The notes under the pieces were generated by a model, which was given only the letters and a program-made list of their open reading frames with translations, did no database searches and was not told where the DNA came from. From Histoplasma ohiense (lineage: Eukaryota; Ascomycota; Eurotiomycetes; Onygenales; Ajellomycetaceae), in NCBI GenBank assembly GCA_017607445.1, contig JAEVHH010000001.1:7750001-7814000 (forward strand): a DNA stretch of 64,000 nt, in the 5' to 3' direction. The translations under genes were made by a program, and so were the position numbers. Positions 21,315 to 33,458 of the stretch are shown here, in pieces (positions within the stretch are counted from its first letter, which is position 1; each line of letters begins with the position of its first letter).

Positions 21315-24300
21315 ATGTCAGAAAAACAACAAAAAAATGTCAAAAGCTCTACAAAAATCAAATTTATTCAAAATAATGTGGACAGAATAAATCCATGTCT
21401 TTATTCCTGTTTACAAATTGACTATAAGCAAAAAGCAGACTTCATTCTTGTTCAAGAACCCAGACTTGATGCTGATCAAGAGTATAGTGTATCTCATCCA
21501 GCATACTATTGTTTTTTACCAGAGAAAACAGATATTAGAGTTAGAGTAGCAATTTATGCTAGAAAGAATTCAAGATTTCAATTCAATCTGAGATATAATT
21601 TGTTATCTGACTCTGTTAATCTTGTTGGTGACATTGTGGATATGAAAAAAGAGTTTGAAAATATTCAATTAATCAATATCTACAATGAAAGATCACTGAG
21701 AGAAAACAATAGAACTTGGACATTTGATAGATGTTTAATACAGTTGAAACCAGAAAAGAACTCAATAATCATGGGGGATTTCAATGCTCATCACTCTTGG
21801 TGGAATTCAGAAAGAACTCAATCAATTAGAGCTGAAAAACTAGTTGAATGGGCACTTTTAAACAAACTAGAGTTGATAAATGAGCAAGATATTCCCACTT
21901 TTCACAAGCCAGGTTTGAGACAGAAATCAATTATAGATCTATGTTTTTTCTCTAAGAATCTATATAAAAATAAACATTTTAATTGGTATATTGACTCAAA
22001 TGAAACAAATGGTGCTGCCACTGGACATGAGATAATTCAAGTTGATATGGAATTGGATAGTAATAAACAGTTCAAAACCCATTATATTCAAATCAATACA
22101 ATTTTGAAAAAGCTCAATGGACAGAAGTGAAAAGAATGATTGAAAAGTTGAAATTAGAGAATAGAGAAACTCTTTATTGGAAATCAGATACAAATCTTAC
22201 AGACAAAATGCTTGAAGACAGAGCAAATTTAATCACTGAGATTATTCTTTCAAGTATAAAGAAATATATTCCATTGAAAAGAGTCTCTGAATTCTCTAAG
22301 CCTTGGTGGAATGATGAGATTTCAAATAAAAGAAGACATTTAGCTAGAGTTAAAAAAGATTGAAAAGAAGATCTTGTTTCATTTGAGTATTTAAAGAATA
22401 TTAGAAATGATTATTTCTCAACAATTAAAAAGGCAAAGACTGATTGTTGGAATAACTTTCTGGAAAATGCTCAGGGAAAAGAGATCTTCAAAGCTTTTAG
22501 ATATACAAAGTCAAAAACAATGTCTAAGCTACCAACATTAACTTATAATTTTCAGAATGAGGAAATTATAGCTAGCTCATTTGAAGATAAATGTCAAGCT
22601 TTTATGAGAATATTGTTTCCATCTTCAAATCATTCAACTGAGATTTGTTCTTTGCAAGAAAATAATGAATATGAATATGATAAGAAATGGGAATGGCTTG
22701 ACTTGACTGAAAATGAATTAAAGACAGCTATTTTTTCATCTTCAAAGGTCACAGCAGCAGGAGCTGATACTATAAATCATTTAATAATTCAAGAGCTTTA
22801 TTCAGTACTAAAAGATGAGCTCTTTGAATTGTTTTCAAATCTTTTGAAATATGGGTATCATCCTAAGTGCTGGAGGCATGCTGTTGGAGTTATTCTGTCA
22901 AAACCCAATAGAAAACCAACTATTCCTAAATCTTATAGAGTGATATCTCTGCTGAATTGTCTGGGAAAAATTCTGGAAAAGATAATTGCAACTAGATTGT
23001 CTTTTCTATCTACTACTACTGATTTATTATATGATGATCAGATGGGAAGTAGAAAGCAAAACTCAGCAATTGATGCAGTTCTCTCTGTAGTTCATAATAT
23101 TCAACTTGCAAAGAATGAAAAAATGGTTACAACTGCAATGTTTATTGATATAAAAGGTGCATTTGATTGTGTTTCACTTTCTCAAATGATCAAAACTTTG
23201 ATAGAACTGAGAATGCCAAAGTCTCTCATTAAATGGGTTATCTGTTTCATGTCAAAAAGAACTATCCAGTTGCTTTTTGATGGAATGAGACAAGATATAA
23301 CAGATATTGAGATAGGAGTTCCTCAGAGTTCCCCAGTCTCACCCATTTTATTTGCTATATTTATCAAGTTTCTATTTATTGATAGACAAATGGCAATTAT
23401 GGTGAGAACTCCAAGCTATGTGGATGATTTGGGTCTAGTTGTAAGCTCAGAATCAATTGTAAATAACTGCAATTTGATTGAGCAAGCAGCAACTGAAATG
23501 ATTGAAAAAGCAAAATCAAAAAATATTATATTTGATATGGATAAAACTGAGTTAATTCACTTTTATCCAAACTTCAGAGATAAAAATAGTGAAGTTAAGC
23601 TTTTAAATCATTCAGTTAAACCAAAAAATTCAGTTAGATGGCTTGGTGTCTGATTAGATTCTCAGTTAAATTTTAAATCTCATATTCAGATCAAAGTTGC
23701 AAGTGCTGAAAGAATCTTAAACAGTATTTTAAGACTTTCAAATACTGAAAGAGGCTTGTCTTTTCAAGCAATGAGACAATTATATATTGCTTGTATAACC
23801 TCTGTTTCAGACTTCGCAGTTCAAATATGGTGGAAAAATCAAAAGAGTTTTGTAGAGAAGTTTCAAAAACTTCAAAATTCAGCTTTAAGAAAAATCTTGA
23901 GGGTATTTAAAACCTCTCCAATTAAAGCCATGGAGATTGAAGCCTCTCTATCACCACCACAAGTGAGATTTGATAAAATCTGTATGAATTATGCTCTCAG
24001 AATTATGAAGTTATATTCCAATCATTCAATTAGAAAAAGAGTCTCAAGTTCTTTTTCAAGTGAATCAACTGAAGTAGATCTGAATTGGGAGTCTTATCTT
24101 GATTGGAATGAAATAAATTCATCTGATAATTCAACATCTGTGCAAAGAAAGAAGATACCATCTCAGTTATTTAGAATTTGCTCCATGATTAAAGACAATT
24201 TCTCTAGTTGAAATGTGGAGAAAGTGGTCTTTGAAAATCTCTCTCCTTGAAAGAAAGATCTTGCCAGTCTTATTGATTTAAATATTAGTCAACTTTCAAA

Positions 24301-25528
24301 AGAAGATCAGACTGAACAACATCTAAATCTTCTAAAACAAATGAGAAACAAAGCAATTCTTATCTACACTGATGACTCAAAATATGAGAAAACAGGCAAT
24401 CTTGAAGCTGGAATAGCATATTCAGAAAATGGTAAAAACTATATTCTTGATTCTTAGCAAATTGGAAAAGAGTCAGAAGTTTTTAATGCTGAATTATTTG
24501 CAATTTCAAGAGCTTTCAAATTGATTGAAATGAAGATTGAACAATGGAAAAGATTTGAGCATATTTGAATATTCTCTGATAGTCAAGCAGGGCTTAAAAG
24601 ACTTCAAAGTAATAAAATCAGCAGTGGACAGTCAATGCTAGAGCTGATTTTGAAAAGTCTTCAAAATATTCAAAGAAAAATCTCATTCAATTGTTCTATT
24701 CATCTTCACTGGGTGCCTGCTCCCATGGATATATATGGCAATGAAATGACTGATGAAGCTGCAAAAAAAGCAACTGAATTAGAAGTCAGCTTTTGTAATG
24801 CACTCATTTATTATTTCCTTATTATCTTCGCTTATTCTTACCTCTTTCCATTATACTCTCGCTACCACTATTTCTATATGTATATATATATCGATGTATG
24901 TATTTCGCACATCTTCTTTCTCTTTCTTTTCTTCCTTAGCGATTAGCTACACTACGCTACGTTACGCTACTATACTATATTACTGTACAATATATTACTA
25001 TTATCTCCGCTACGCTATAAACTATCTTCTACTGTTACTCTTCACACTGTCACTACACCTCACAGCTTTCAAAAAATTGTAACATGGACTTTTATTAAGA
25101 GGAAAATAAGAGAATCATGTTTGCAAAAATGACAAGATATCTGATTTTTACAAAGAAAGAGTGTACATTATTCCAGGTTTGAAACTAAGCCAAAATGGAA
25201 AACTTGCTCAATAAAATGTAAAAAGAAACTTTTTGCTACAATAATGCAGCTAAAGATTGGACATGGTTATTTTAAATAATATTTAACAAAAATTAGAAAT
25301 GATTTAGATGACTTATATTCAGATTGTCAGTTATATGAAAACTCAGAGCATCTTCTTTTACTTTGTACAAAGTATACAGAGTTAAGATTGAGATTAAGAG
25401 AGAAGTTTGAATTGAGACAGTTAAATTTAAAACTTTTGTTCAATACAAAAACTGGAAATGAATTCTTGATGGAATATTTGAAAGAATCAAATATTGCAAC
25501 AAGATTTCAATTGAATAGCTTGATCTGA
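21315..25528 (+). pseudogene. LINE-2 ORF2: endonuclease, RT and RNase H
   Basis: Domains in order: AP-like endonuclease (ILVQEPRL, LINIYNE, IMGDFNAHHSWW), RT (FIDIKGAFDCVS, GVPQSSPVSPILF, PSYVDDLGLV), RNase H (IYTDDSKYE, VFNAELFA, FSDSQAG, GNEMTDEAA) and C-terminal zinc motif (SDCQLYENSEHLLLLC). Lesions: a frameshift around 22085-22110 after the endonuclease, TGA at about 22362, 23651, 24209 and others, loss of Gly in the PQG box (PQSS) and TDDS for TDGS, and the B LTR insertion at 24794. At 23651 LINE-1 has TGG, so this TGA is a recent Trp loss. The start is the first ATG after ORF1. Confidence 0.9.
24794..25064 (+). repeat. Solo family B LTR in LINE-2
   Basis: 271 bp, TGTAATGCAC...CCTCACA, flanked by a 5-bp TSD GCTTT (24789-24793 and 25065-25069) that restores the LINE reading when collapsed. 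No internal B sequence, so it formed by LTR-LTR recombination. It keeps many CpG (ATCGATG, TTCGCAC, AGCGATTAGC, CTACGCTACG), so it looks among the least mutated B LTRs here. Confidence 0.93.
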
Positions 25529-25964
25529 TAATAAACTCAATTTTTTTCCTTTTTCTTTTGTTTCTATATATTTGCTTTAATTTTTGTTTTTGTTTTTATT
25601 TTTATTTTGTTACTTTGAAATTTGTTTCATTTTGATTATTTTGATTTTGTTTTGTTTTGAGAAGTTTGATTTGTGAATGATTTTTTTTTTTTTTCTTTTC
25701 TTTTAATAGCTGCTGTTTTGTTATAATTTTTATTTTATTTGTTTTAAATTGAATGTACTGATCTGTTGTCATTCTTTTGACATTCTTTCTTATATTGAAT
25801 CGTTTGAATAGTTGTTTGATTCTGGGCTGGAATTCTGCTATTGCATGTATTAAATTGACTTTGTATATTAGCTTATTCTTAAGTTGAAAAATTCTGAAAT
25901 ATTTCAGGTAGATGTCATAGTCACTGACTGCATACATCTATAATAGAATAATAATAATAATAAT
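25529..25964 (+). other. LINE-2 3' UTR and (AAT)n tail
   Basis: T-rich UTR with long TTTTTCTTTT runs, then a segment matching the LINE-1 3' end (the complement of its 1293-1420 region), finishing in ATAATAATAATAATAATAA before the target duplication. No ORF is supported. Confidence 0.8.
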
Positions 25965-27546
25965 AATTGCTAATGAGTGCTAATCTGTCACATTTTGAGT
26001 TCTTTAAGTTCTTTGTGTTTTTCATATCAGATTTCAAGTCAGACTTGAAGTTCTTGGATTCATCTTTGAGTCATTTGAAACACAAATCAATGATATGTTC
26101 TGATCACTTGCAATAACAGCAATATTTCAATCAAATAGAGTCATCAAACTTTGTAGTGTCATTTCATCTGTATTTATTTTGTGATCTATTATCAGCATTA
26201 TTTCTGTAGTTAAAGTTTTGAGTGAGATTTTTGAAATTTGACTTCTTTTTAAGCTTCTTTCATCTCTCTGACAGATTTGATTCTGTCATTGCAAGTTTAT
26301 GTAGAGTGGTATCATAGCTTAACTCTTTCAATTTGATTGTATATTTGTTGAATTCTCAGCAAATGGAAGATAGAACTTTCATATAGAGATGTGATTTTCA
26401 ATGATATTCACTATAAAAATGTCACAGACACTCTTCAATTGATTGTAAATGTGAAGCAAATTGTTGAACTGTCTGATCTTCTTGTTGCTCTGTTTTTCAG
26501 TACTGTCTATCAGTATCTCAGAAACTTCTATCTGAATCAGTGACTTGACATTACATTCAATTAACAAATTCTTTCCATGGCAGCAAAGTCTGTATATCAT
26601 GTGTATGTTGATATCAACATTGTTGTATCTCAACATTGAAATGAGTGACAGCTTTGATGATCTTTCAATGATTGTGTTCATTGTAGTAATCAAGATCACT
26701 GATATGAAAAGCAATAGCAGCTGTAACAAAGTTTTCAAATTCTTTCATACTTTGATTTCAGAACTTTTCCACATCTCTTCAAGAAGAATGACTGCTCATA
26801 TCAGAATCTCAAAGTTCTAATTGTCAAAATGATACTCAACTATATCTCTCACTGACAGTAGTCACAGCACTTTTCACTAAAATGTTGAATGCTTGTAGTA
26901 TGAATTTCAGTGATCTGAGAATACTTGTAGTATTATTGCAGTTATCATTCACACTAGTTATATCTCTATCATAGTTCAGATATACTTCTAGTGTATTTTG
27001 AGTGACTGAAATTGTTTCATTCAATTCTTGCAGTAAAGTATCATATCAGTGTTGAAGTTTTCACAATTCTTTCTCAGTCTGTAATTTTTTGATTTTTCTG
27101 ATCACAGCTATCTTTTCAGTCTCAATTGTACTGAGATCTTCAGAAGAGATATTGTAATGAGTGTACTTTGATTAACAATCTAGCACTATTCTAAATACAG
27201 ATTACAAATTGATTAAGAAAAGAAAGAGAAAAGAGATCAGAAGAAAAGATTGTATGAAGAAGGTTCTTATAAAGAGAAGATCAGAGTGAAAGAATATCAG
27301 AAGCCATTCCACAGTGAAGCATGAAGCAGAGTACAGAGCAGAAGAACATTGAGAGTTACACAGAAGAATCATTAGAACTACACAAGCATGAAGCACAAGA
27401 TAAAAGAGATTACACAGAAGAATTGTTAGAGGCTATATAAATGTGGAATGCAATAACAGAGATGAGTAGATGTACACAAATGTGAAATGTGAGACAGAAG
27501 AAATTGATTGTGTAAGTTAACTACTAATAAATGCTAACTCATCACA

Positions 27547-30500
27547 TTATCCCCCCCTACCAGGGTGAGCGATGACTCATAGGCGTCGAGGGTGGTGGTA
27601 TCCTTCAAGACAGATACAGATTCCCAGGTCAGATGATCATATTCTACTCATTTGACAAGATATTCATGACAGCAGTGGTTGATTCTATCATCAAGAATCA
27701 CTTTGATCTCTCATTCAAGTTTGTTATCTTTTTCTATGATGGCAGATGGCTGTCAGTTGGAGATTCTCTGTGAAGGGAATGAATCCTCAGCCATGGGTTG
27801 GAGCAGGTTCATGTGAAAGACATTGTGAATGTCTGATAGAGTGTTGAGTTGATAATCATATGTGTCTAGCATCTCTGTCACAGTATATTTGATATGACAG
27901 TAATTCAGCATATGCAAGAGATGATCTGTCTTTATATTCTTGAGATCTAATCAGACTTTGTTTTCTATATGATATTGAGTTGCAGAACTTCTTCTGATGT
28001 TCATTTGATTCTCATAATCTTGCTGAGTGCTGACTATAAAAGCTTCTGCTCATTTGTGAGCTTTCTTAAGCTTGCTCACAATGTTATCTGCTGCTTGTAT
28101 GAGACTGCAGGCATATGTGATTTCTCAGAGATTCTCAGAGAAGTCTAGAACTTCTAAATTGTATTTATACAGAAGAAAGAATAAGCTTATATCTGTTGTA
28201 ACAGAGTCTTGACTGTTGATTGTAATCTTGATATGTGATAGCAGATGACTTCAGTTGTCTTGTATGTAATTGCAGAACTTATAGAGGATGTTCTTTACTG
28301 TTTGTATCATTCTCTCTGTGACTCCATTGATCTCTGAGTGGTACACTGTTGACAATTTTTGTTCAATTCTTAGCAGCTGGCATATGTAGGTTCAGAGTGC
28401 ACTGATGAATTGACTGTCTCTATCTGATACAATGAATGAAGGCAGACTGTGCATACAATAGAACAGGCTCTGAACAAAGACATCCACAACTACTTCAGCA
28501 TTCATTCTGTCACAGAGTTGCAGTATTACATCCTTACTGAGACAATCAACAATGACTAGAATATTTGTAGAAGCTTCACTCTCAGATAGAGAAACTGCAA
28601 AGTCAATTGCTATATCACATCAGATTCATTCAGAGATAGACAGAGGTTTTAACATCTCTTTTCATTGTTCATATCATGCTGTTACTGAGCCACAGCAATT
28701 GCAATTGCAAACAAATCAGCATACATTTTTTGACATGTTCAGTCAGTAGAAATCTTGAGCTACAATGCTGTACATGATTTCACAGTCTGAGTGCTCAATC
28801 ATTGATGAGTCATGAATCTTCTGCATGATTCATGTTTATAGAGATTCTGAATTGGGGACCCATTGTCTGTCTTGAAAGTGTAGACATCCATCATCATTGA
28901 TTGAGTATGCTGAGATGTCTGTTTTTGAGTATACATCTGCAGGGAATTGAGATGCTCTGCTTTATACAGCTTCAACAGCTTGTTATCAGAATTTGTCTGC
29001 CTCTGTTGCTTGTCTTCATTGCTCTTCAAGTGAGGGGTATTGAGTATGGAATTGGTTAATGTGTATACAGAGTTCATCTGACTGTGTGGGACCTTCTATG
29101 ATTGCAGAGTTGATTAACTGATGCTCTCAGTGTTTCCATCTGTCATCCAGATCATTGAACAGTATATCTTGTTCTTAATAAGATAGAACATCCACAAGGA
29201 TGTTCTCTGCTTCTGATTGATAGTGAATCATGAACAAGAATCAGCTAAGAAACAATGACCAGTGCATATGCCTCTCAGTGAGCTTACAAGTGATTGTGAA
29301 ATATTTCAGGTTTTTATGATCAGTAACAATCTTGAATCTCTCAATGCTCATGAGTTTGAACTTTCATTCTTTGAGGCATTGTATGATTGCTAGGAGCTTT
29401 TTGTCATAGATCTTGTAGTTGTATTCAGTGAGTGACATCTTCTTCAAGATAAAGGCACAAGATTGTAGAACATCTTTGTTATTGTATTGCATTAGTGTCT
29501 CATCTACTACATAATCTGAGATATCTGTTTCAAGAATTGTATGCTTATCTGAATCAAATGATTGCAGCATTCAGATGCTTGTGAATATACACTTCAGCTT
29601 TTTGAATGCTGCATCTGCTTTGTCAGTTCATTGAAATACAGCATCTTTCCAAGTCAGATCTGTCAGTGATTGTATGATATCAGAGAAGTTTTTGATGAAT
29701 CTTCAGTAGAAGTTGATGAATTCTAAAAAGCTTCTAGTCTCTTTTACTGAGACTGATGTCTCTCAGTTGAGAATTGTATCCACCTTCTTAGAATTCATGC
29801 ATACACTCTTTTCAGCTTTGATGATGAATTCTAGATAGATTGTAGACTTGATCTCAAAGTTGCATTTGTCAATGTCCACTTGCAGTTCAGCTTTTCATAG
29901 ATGGTCAAGCACTTGTTGTATGTGCTTACAGTGCTCAGTGAGCAATCCATCAGTGAAGATCAAGATATCATTCATATACACTGAGATGATCTCATTGAGC
30001 AGATCTCATAAGACTCAGTTAATGTATTTCTGAAACATACTCAGAGCATTCACTAATTCAAAGAAGATCACTGTTCATTTGTATAATCTGTAACACATAT
30101 GAAAGACAGTTAGTCATTTGTCATCTTCATTAATTCTTATCTTGTAGAAGGCTGCAGAGATGTCAAGTTTTGTAAATCATTTTGCTTTTTCTATTCATTT
30201 GAGTGTTTCATTGATGAATGAGAGGGGGTATCAGTCCTTTCATATAATCTTGTTGAGTTCTCAATAGTCAACACAGAATCATAAGTCTTCTTCTGATTTC
30301 TTTGCAAACAGTACAGATACTGCAGTGAGTGAGTTGCTAATATGAATGAAGTCTTTGTCTAGTAATTCATTGAGTGTTTTTCATAGAATGAGGAGTTCAT
30401 CATGTGATATGCTGTAGAGAGAATCTCAGAGTGGTTGTGAGTTTTTACTGTCTTTCTTAATGAGTTCAATTGTATGATCTATGCCACATTCTCAATGAGA

Positions 30501-31106
30501 GGGAAGCTTTTCAGCTTTCTTTTTGTTGAACACATCTGTGAAGTTCTTGTACAATTCAGATAGTTCTTTGCATAATTTCTTGGGATTCTTGAGTTCTAGC
30601 TTTTCTAATGCTTTTTTGATATTCATTATGCTAGTGATGAACACTTGAATGTTCTTCTTCTTGTATGCTTGATGAGTTAGTAGCTTGAATGCTTCTGCTG
30701 ATACCTGGGTGAGATCAGTGATTCTGTTGATATTCTTTTCATAAACACAGTCATCTTCTGAAAAGATTAGACAACAATTGTGTGCATCTATCAGAGTTCC
30801 AAATTCTGTAAGCTATGACAGATCAAGCATTAAGTCATACTCAAGATCTTGCACTTCATATGTGTAAACATTTCTTTTTTCATGTCCTTCTACATCAATG
30901 TTGAACTTTACCATATTGTAGAAGATGGATTCTCTGAGGCCATTGAATTCACTGAGCTTACACAGTTTGAGAAAGGGGATACACTGGAGCTTATGCTTTT
31001 CAACCAACTGGATGTTTATAAGAGTGTAGTGAAGGAAACCACTGTCTATCATTGCTTGTACATTGACTAGACTATTTACAATGATGAGAACTATGATCAC
31101 ATTCAC
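27547..31106 (-). pseudogene. A3 pol
   Basis: Protease at 31106-30813 with AMIDSGFLHYTLIN (DSG kept). RT follows; its catalytic box near 29955-29985 reads YMNDILIFTD, again Asn for the first Asp. RNase H near 29570-29364 reads LETDISDYVVDETL and VLQSCAFILKKM. The integrase and chromodomain decay toward 27550. TGA codons are frequent. Confidence 0.8.
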
Positions 31107-31199
31107 TTGTATTTTCTATTCAAATCTTCAGCTTACTTCTTACTCTTTAAGCTCTCATCTGCATTTTAGAATGAGAGCTCTTCATTTCTCTGTCCTTGT

Positions 31200-32170
31200 T
31201 CATTCATAGATGTAGTTGTGTTCACACACAGTGTAGAAGCTGAGATCACTGTGTTGATGCACTGACTTGCAAAATGTCTCAGTCTATTGCAACAAATACA
31301 AACTTCTCAGATGATTTGATCAGTAACTTCTTATTCAAAGAGATCAGATATTCTTGATCATTCCATGTTCACATGAGAGGTCCAATTCATGATGTCTGTG
31401 GGAATGATTGATGTAGTTGATGCAGTGGTAGATGTAAAGTTCTGTCTATGATTGTTACAGCTTTCTTGTACAGTGTTGAAACATGCAAGATTGTTGTCAA
31501 GTTGACACAAGTGAATGCAGTAGTTGTGATAATGCAAGAGCATAAAATGTAAGATGCAGAGCTTAAGCAGTTTGAAGCTGATGTGCTGACTCAGAAGATT
31601 AATTTTCACAGCATCATTTCAGTTCTGTTCTTCTGCTTCATGAATCTTGCTATTGAAATCAGACAGATAGTTCACTAGAGAAGTATTCTGCTGATGATTT
31701 CTGTTCAGCCACTGCATCACACATGCTTGCAGTGTAGAGTTCAAGAATAGAACATTCAGTTGATGAAAGACTTTTTCAGAAGTATACATTTCATGTGCAT
31801 ATAACTCAATTCAGAGTTGAAATTTTGCTAGAGTATTTTCTTCTAGCTGACTATGAATATAGCAGACTTGTGAGAGCAGAGAGTCTATCACAGATCTATT
31901 TTTCTTAAGCTTGGCTTTTGTCTTTTATTTTCAGACTAGATAGATTGAGAGCTCTTCTGCAAACTTGTCAAGAAGAGAAAGATATTCTTTTTTTTTATAC
32001 ACAGAGAATATTGACATCTGTGCAGTTTCTGATGTATTTGTACTCAGATGATTCAGTTGTTGTTGGAGCTTCATCATCTGCAAGAATTGCTGCTGAAGGA
32101 AATTACAAAGCTCAGTGTTATCTTCAGCAAGACTTTGATTCTCACTCATGGAGAGATGTTTGTAATTCAT
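31200..32170 (-). pseudogene. A3 gag
   Basis: Starts at the minus-strand ATG at 32170 (MNYKHLSMSENQ). Gln-rich helical N-terminus, then a capsid-like region with LNVLFLNSTLQA shared with A4, and a zinc knuckle CICCNRLRHFASQC near 31265-31305. More divergent from A1/A4 gag than those are from each other. Interrupted by TGA. Confidence 0.75.
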
Positions 32171-33082
32171 TTCATTTTCATATAAGATTATAGTTTTTAG
32201 TTCTGATAGTTTGAAGATCAGAAGATTCAGTTCTTATTCTTGAAGAAAATACTTCATAAGTGCTCAGACTTCTTCACAGCATTATCACAGTGATGTGACT
32301 TTGTAGAACTTTGAAAATTGCAGATGTTATCACAACAACACAGCTTTGTGAGAGTTTGATAACTTATTCTTAACTTGAGCACCTGGGTGCAATTGTAAAC
32401 ATAGAGCACTCAGACTGACACAGAAGAATCAATTTGTAATATAACAGATGTACTTCAATTAATAATCTAGCACTATTCTAAATACAGATTATGAATTGAT
32501 TAAGAAAAGAAAGAGAAAAGAGATCAGAAGAAAAGGTCATATGAAGAAGATTCTTATAGAGAAAAGATCAGAGCAGAAGAATATCAGAAGCTGTCTTACA
32601 GTGAAACACAGAGTGAAGTACAGAGCAGAAGAACATTGAGAGTTACACAGAAGAATTGTTAGAACTACACAAATGCAGAGTGCAAGGCAGAAGAGATCAC
32701 ACAGAAGAATTGTTAGAGGCTACACAAGTGTGGAGCACAATAACAGAGATGAGTAGATGTACATGAGTATGAAATGTGAAATAGAAGAGATTGATTGTGT
32801 AAGTTAACTACTAATAGATGCTAATCTATCACAGATATTCTCTTCTGAACTATACTCAAAGTTCAATTTCATAGAGAAAGATGATACTTGTTGCACACTT
32901 TCAGTGACAGAAGTGTATGTTTTGTGGTTTTCTTCAATAATGTTTATTGCTTCAGATTCAGTGGTAGCACAAGTATGGTGAATGCTGCAGATAGAGATCA
33001 TGACTATTACTCAATGAACTGTCTCTCAAAGATTGAGCAATTAGAAACTGTGAGATGTAGTGACAGTGTGAAGAGTATCAGT

Positions 33083-33348
33083 TGTAATGCACTCGTTTAT
33101 TATTTCCTTATTATCTTCGCTTATTCTTACCTCTTTCCATTATACTCTCGCTACCACTATTTCTATATGTATATATATATTGATGTATGTATTTCGCACA
33201 TCTTCTTTCTCTTTCTTTTCTTCCTTAGCGATTAGCTACACTACATTACACTACTATACTATATTACTCTACAATATATTACTATTATCTCTGCTATGCT
33301 ATAAACTATCTTCTACTATTACTCTTCACACTGTCACTACATCTCACA
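33083..33348 (+). repeat. B1 5' LTR
   Basis: 266 bp, TGTAATGCAC...ATCTCACA. TATA-like TATATATATA run near 33170-33181, then the motif AGCGATTAG at 33227-33235, which pairs with the leader just inside the LTR (family consensus CTAATCGCT, starting four bases in). In B1 the leader copy reads CTAATGACT, so pairing is weakened; in B4 it is perfect. Confidence 0.9.
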
Positions 33349-33458
33349 GTTTCTAATGACTCAATCTTCAAGAGACAGTTCATTGAGTAATAGTTATAAC
33401 CTCTATCCACAGCATCTGCTGTACTCATGCTACCACTGAATCTGAAGCAGCAAACATC

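Larger units (their letters stand above)
18447..25964 (+). mobile_element. LINE-2: near full-length Tad1-type LINE
   Basis: A 7.5-kb plus-strand LINE with 5' UTR, ORF1 (gag-like, three CCHC knuckles), ORF2 (endonuclease, RT, RNase H, C-terminal zinc motif), 3' UTR and (AAT)n tail, flanked by a 14-bp duplication in the A2 LTR. It carries a 271-bp solo B LTR in the RNase H region. Few lesions: one TAG in ORF1, one frameshift and several TGA codons in ORF2. It is the best-preserved element here. Confidence 0.92.
15549..25992 (-). mobile_element. A2: truncated family A chromovirus, split by LINE-2
   Basis: Minus-strand element keeping its 5' LTR (18012-18446 plus the terminal 14 bp at 25979-25992, after the TSD copy), gag, protease and the start of RT. 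The rest of pol and the 3' LTR are missing; sequence begins at 15549 beside a C LTR. The LTR is interrupted by LINE-2 with a 14-bp duplication AATTGCTAATGAGT (18433-18446 and 25965-25978). The outer LTR end ...CTGTCACA abuts B2 gag, so A2 had inserted into B2. Confidence 0.85.
27153..32833 (-). mobile_element. A3: full-length divergent family A chromovirus
   Basis: LTRs of 394 bp at 27153-27546 and 32440-32833, TSD GATAT (27148-27152 and 32834-32838), polypurine tract complementary to TTATCCCCCCCTACC. Same plan as A1 but with shorter LTRs (fewer 63-bp units), and a more divergent gag, so a subfamily. The right LTR begins TATAAC instead of TGTAAC. The few CpG left cluster at 27565-27590, just inside the 3' LTR. 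Confidence 0.92.
25993..33000 (-). pseudogene. B2 gag, split by A3
   Basis: Minus-strand gag: N-terminus at 33000 (MISICSIHHTCATTES), coiled-coil Gln/Glu segment, then a CCHC knuckle CCYCK-SEHIIDLC near 26085-26130. The A3 insertion lies between residues of the SSEENI/SSEDLS region. TGA codons fall at the same positions as in B1, B3 and B4 (NH*KII, EF preceded by *, RQY*K, R*ND). Confidence 0.8.

Noticed and set aside
26545..26820. ORFs near 26379-26820, 33891-34221, 61549-61990 and 63202-63643
   Set aside because: These are off-frame or opposite-strand shadows of family B gag; the gag frame with its CCHC knuckle explains the sequence.
33087..33356. Hydrophobic ORFs of about 90-100 codons recurring at 24798, 33087, 47444, 49563 and 62365
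   Set aside because: They all translate the AT- and CT-rich B LTR; frame and length vary with LTR decay, and no start context or conservation beyond the LTR itself is seen.
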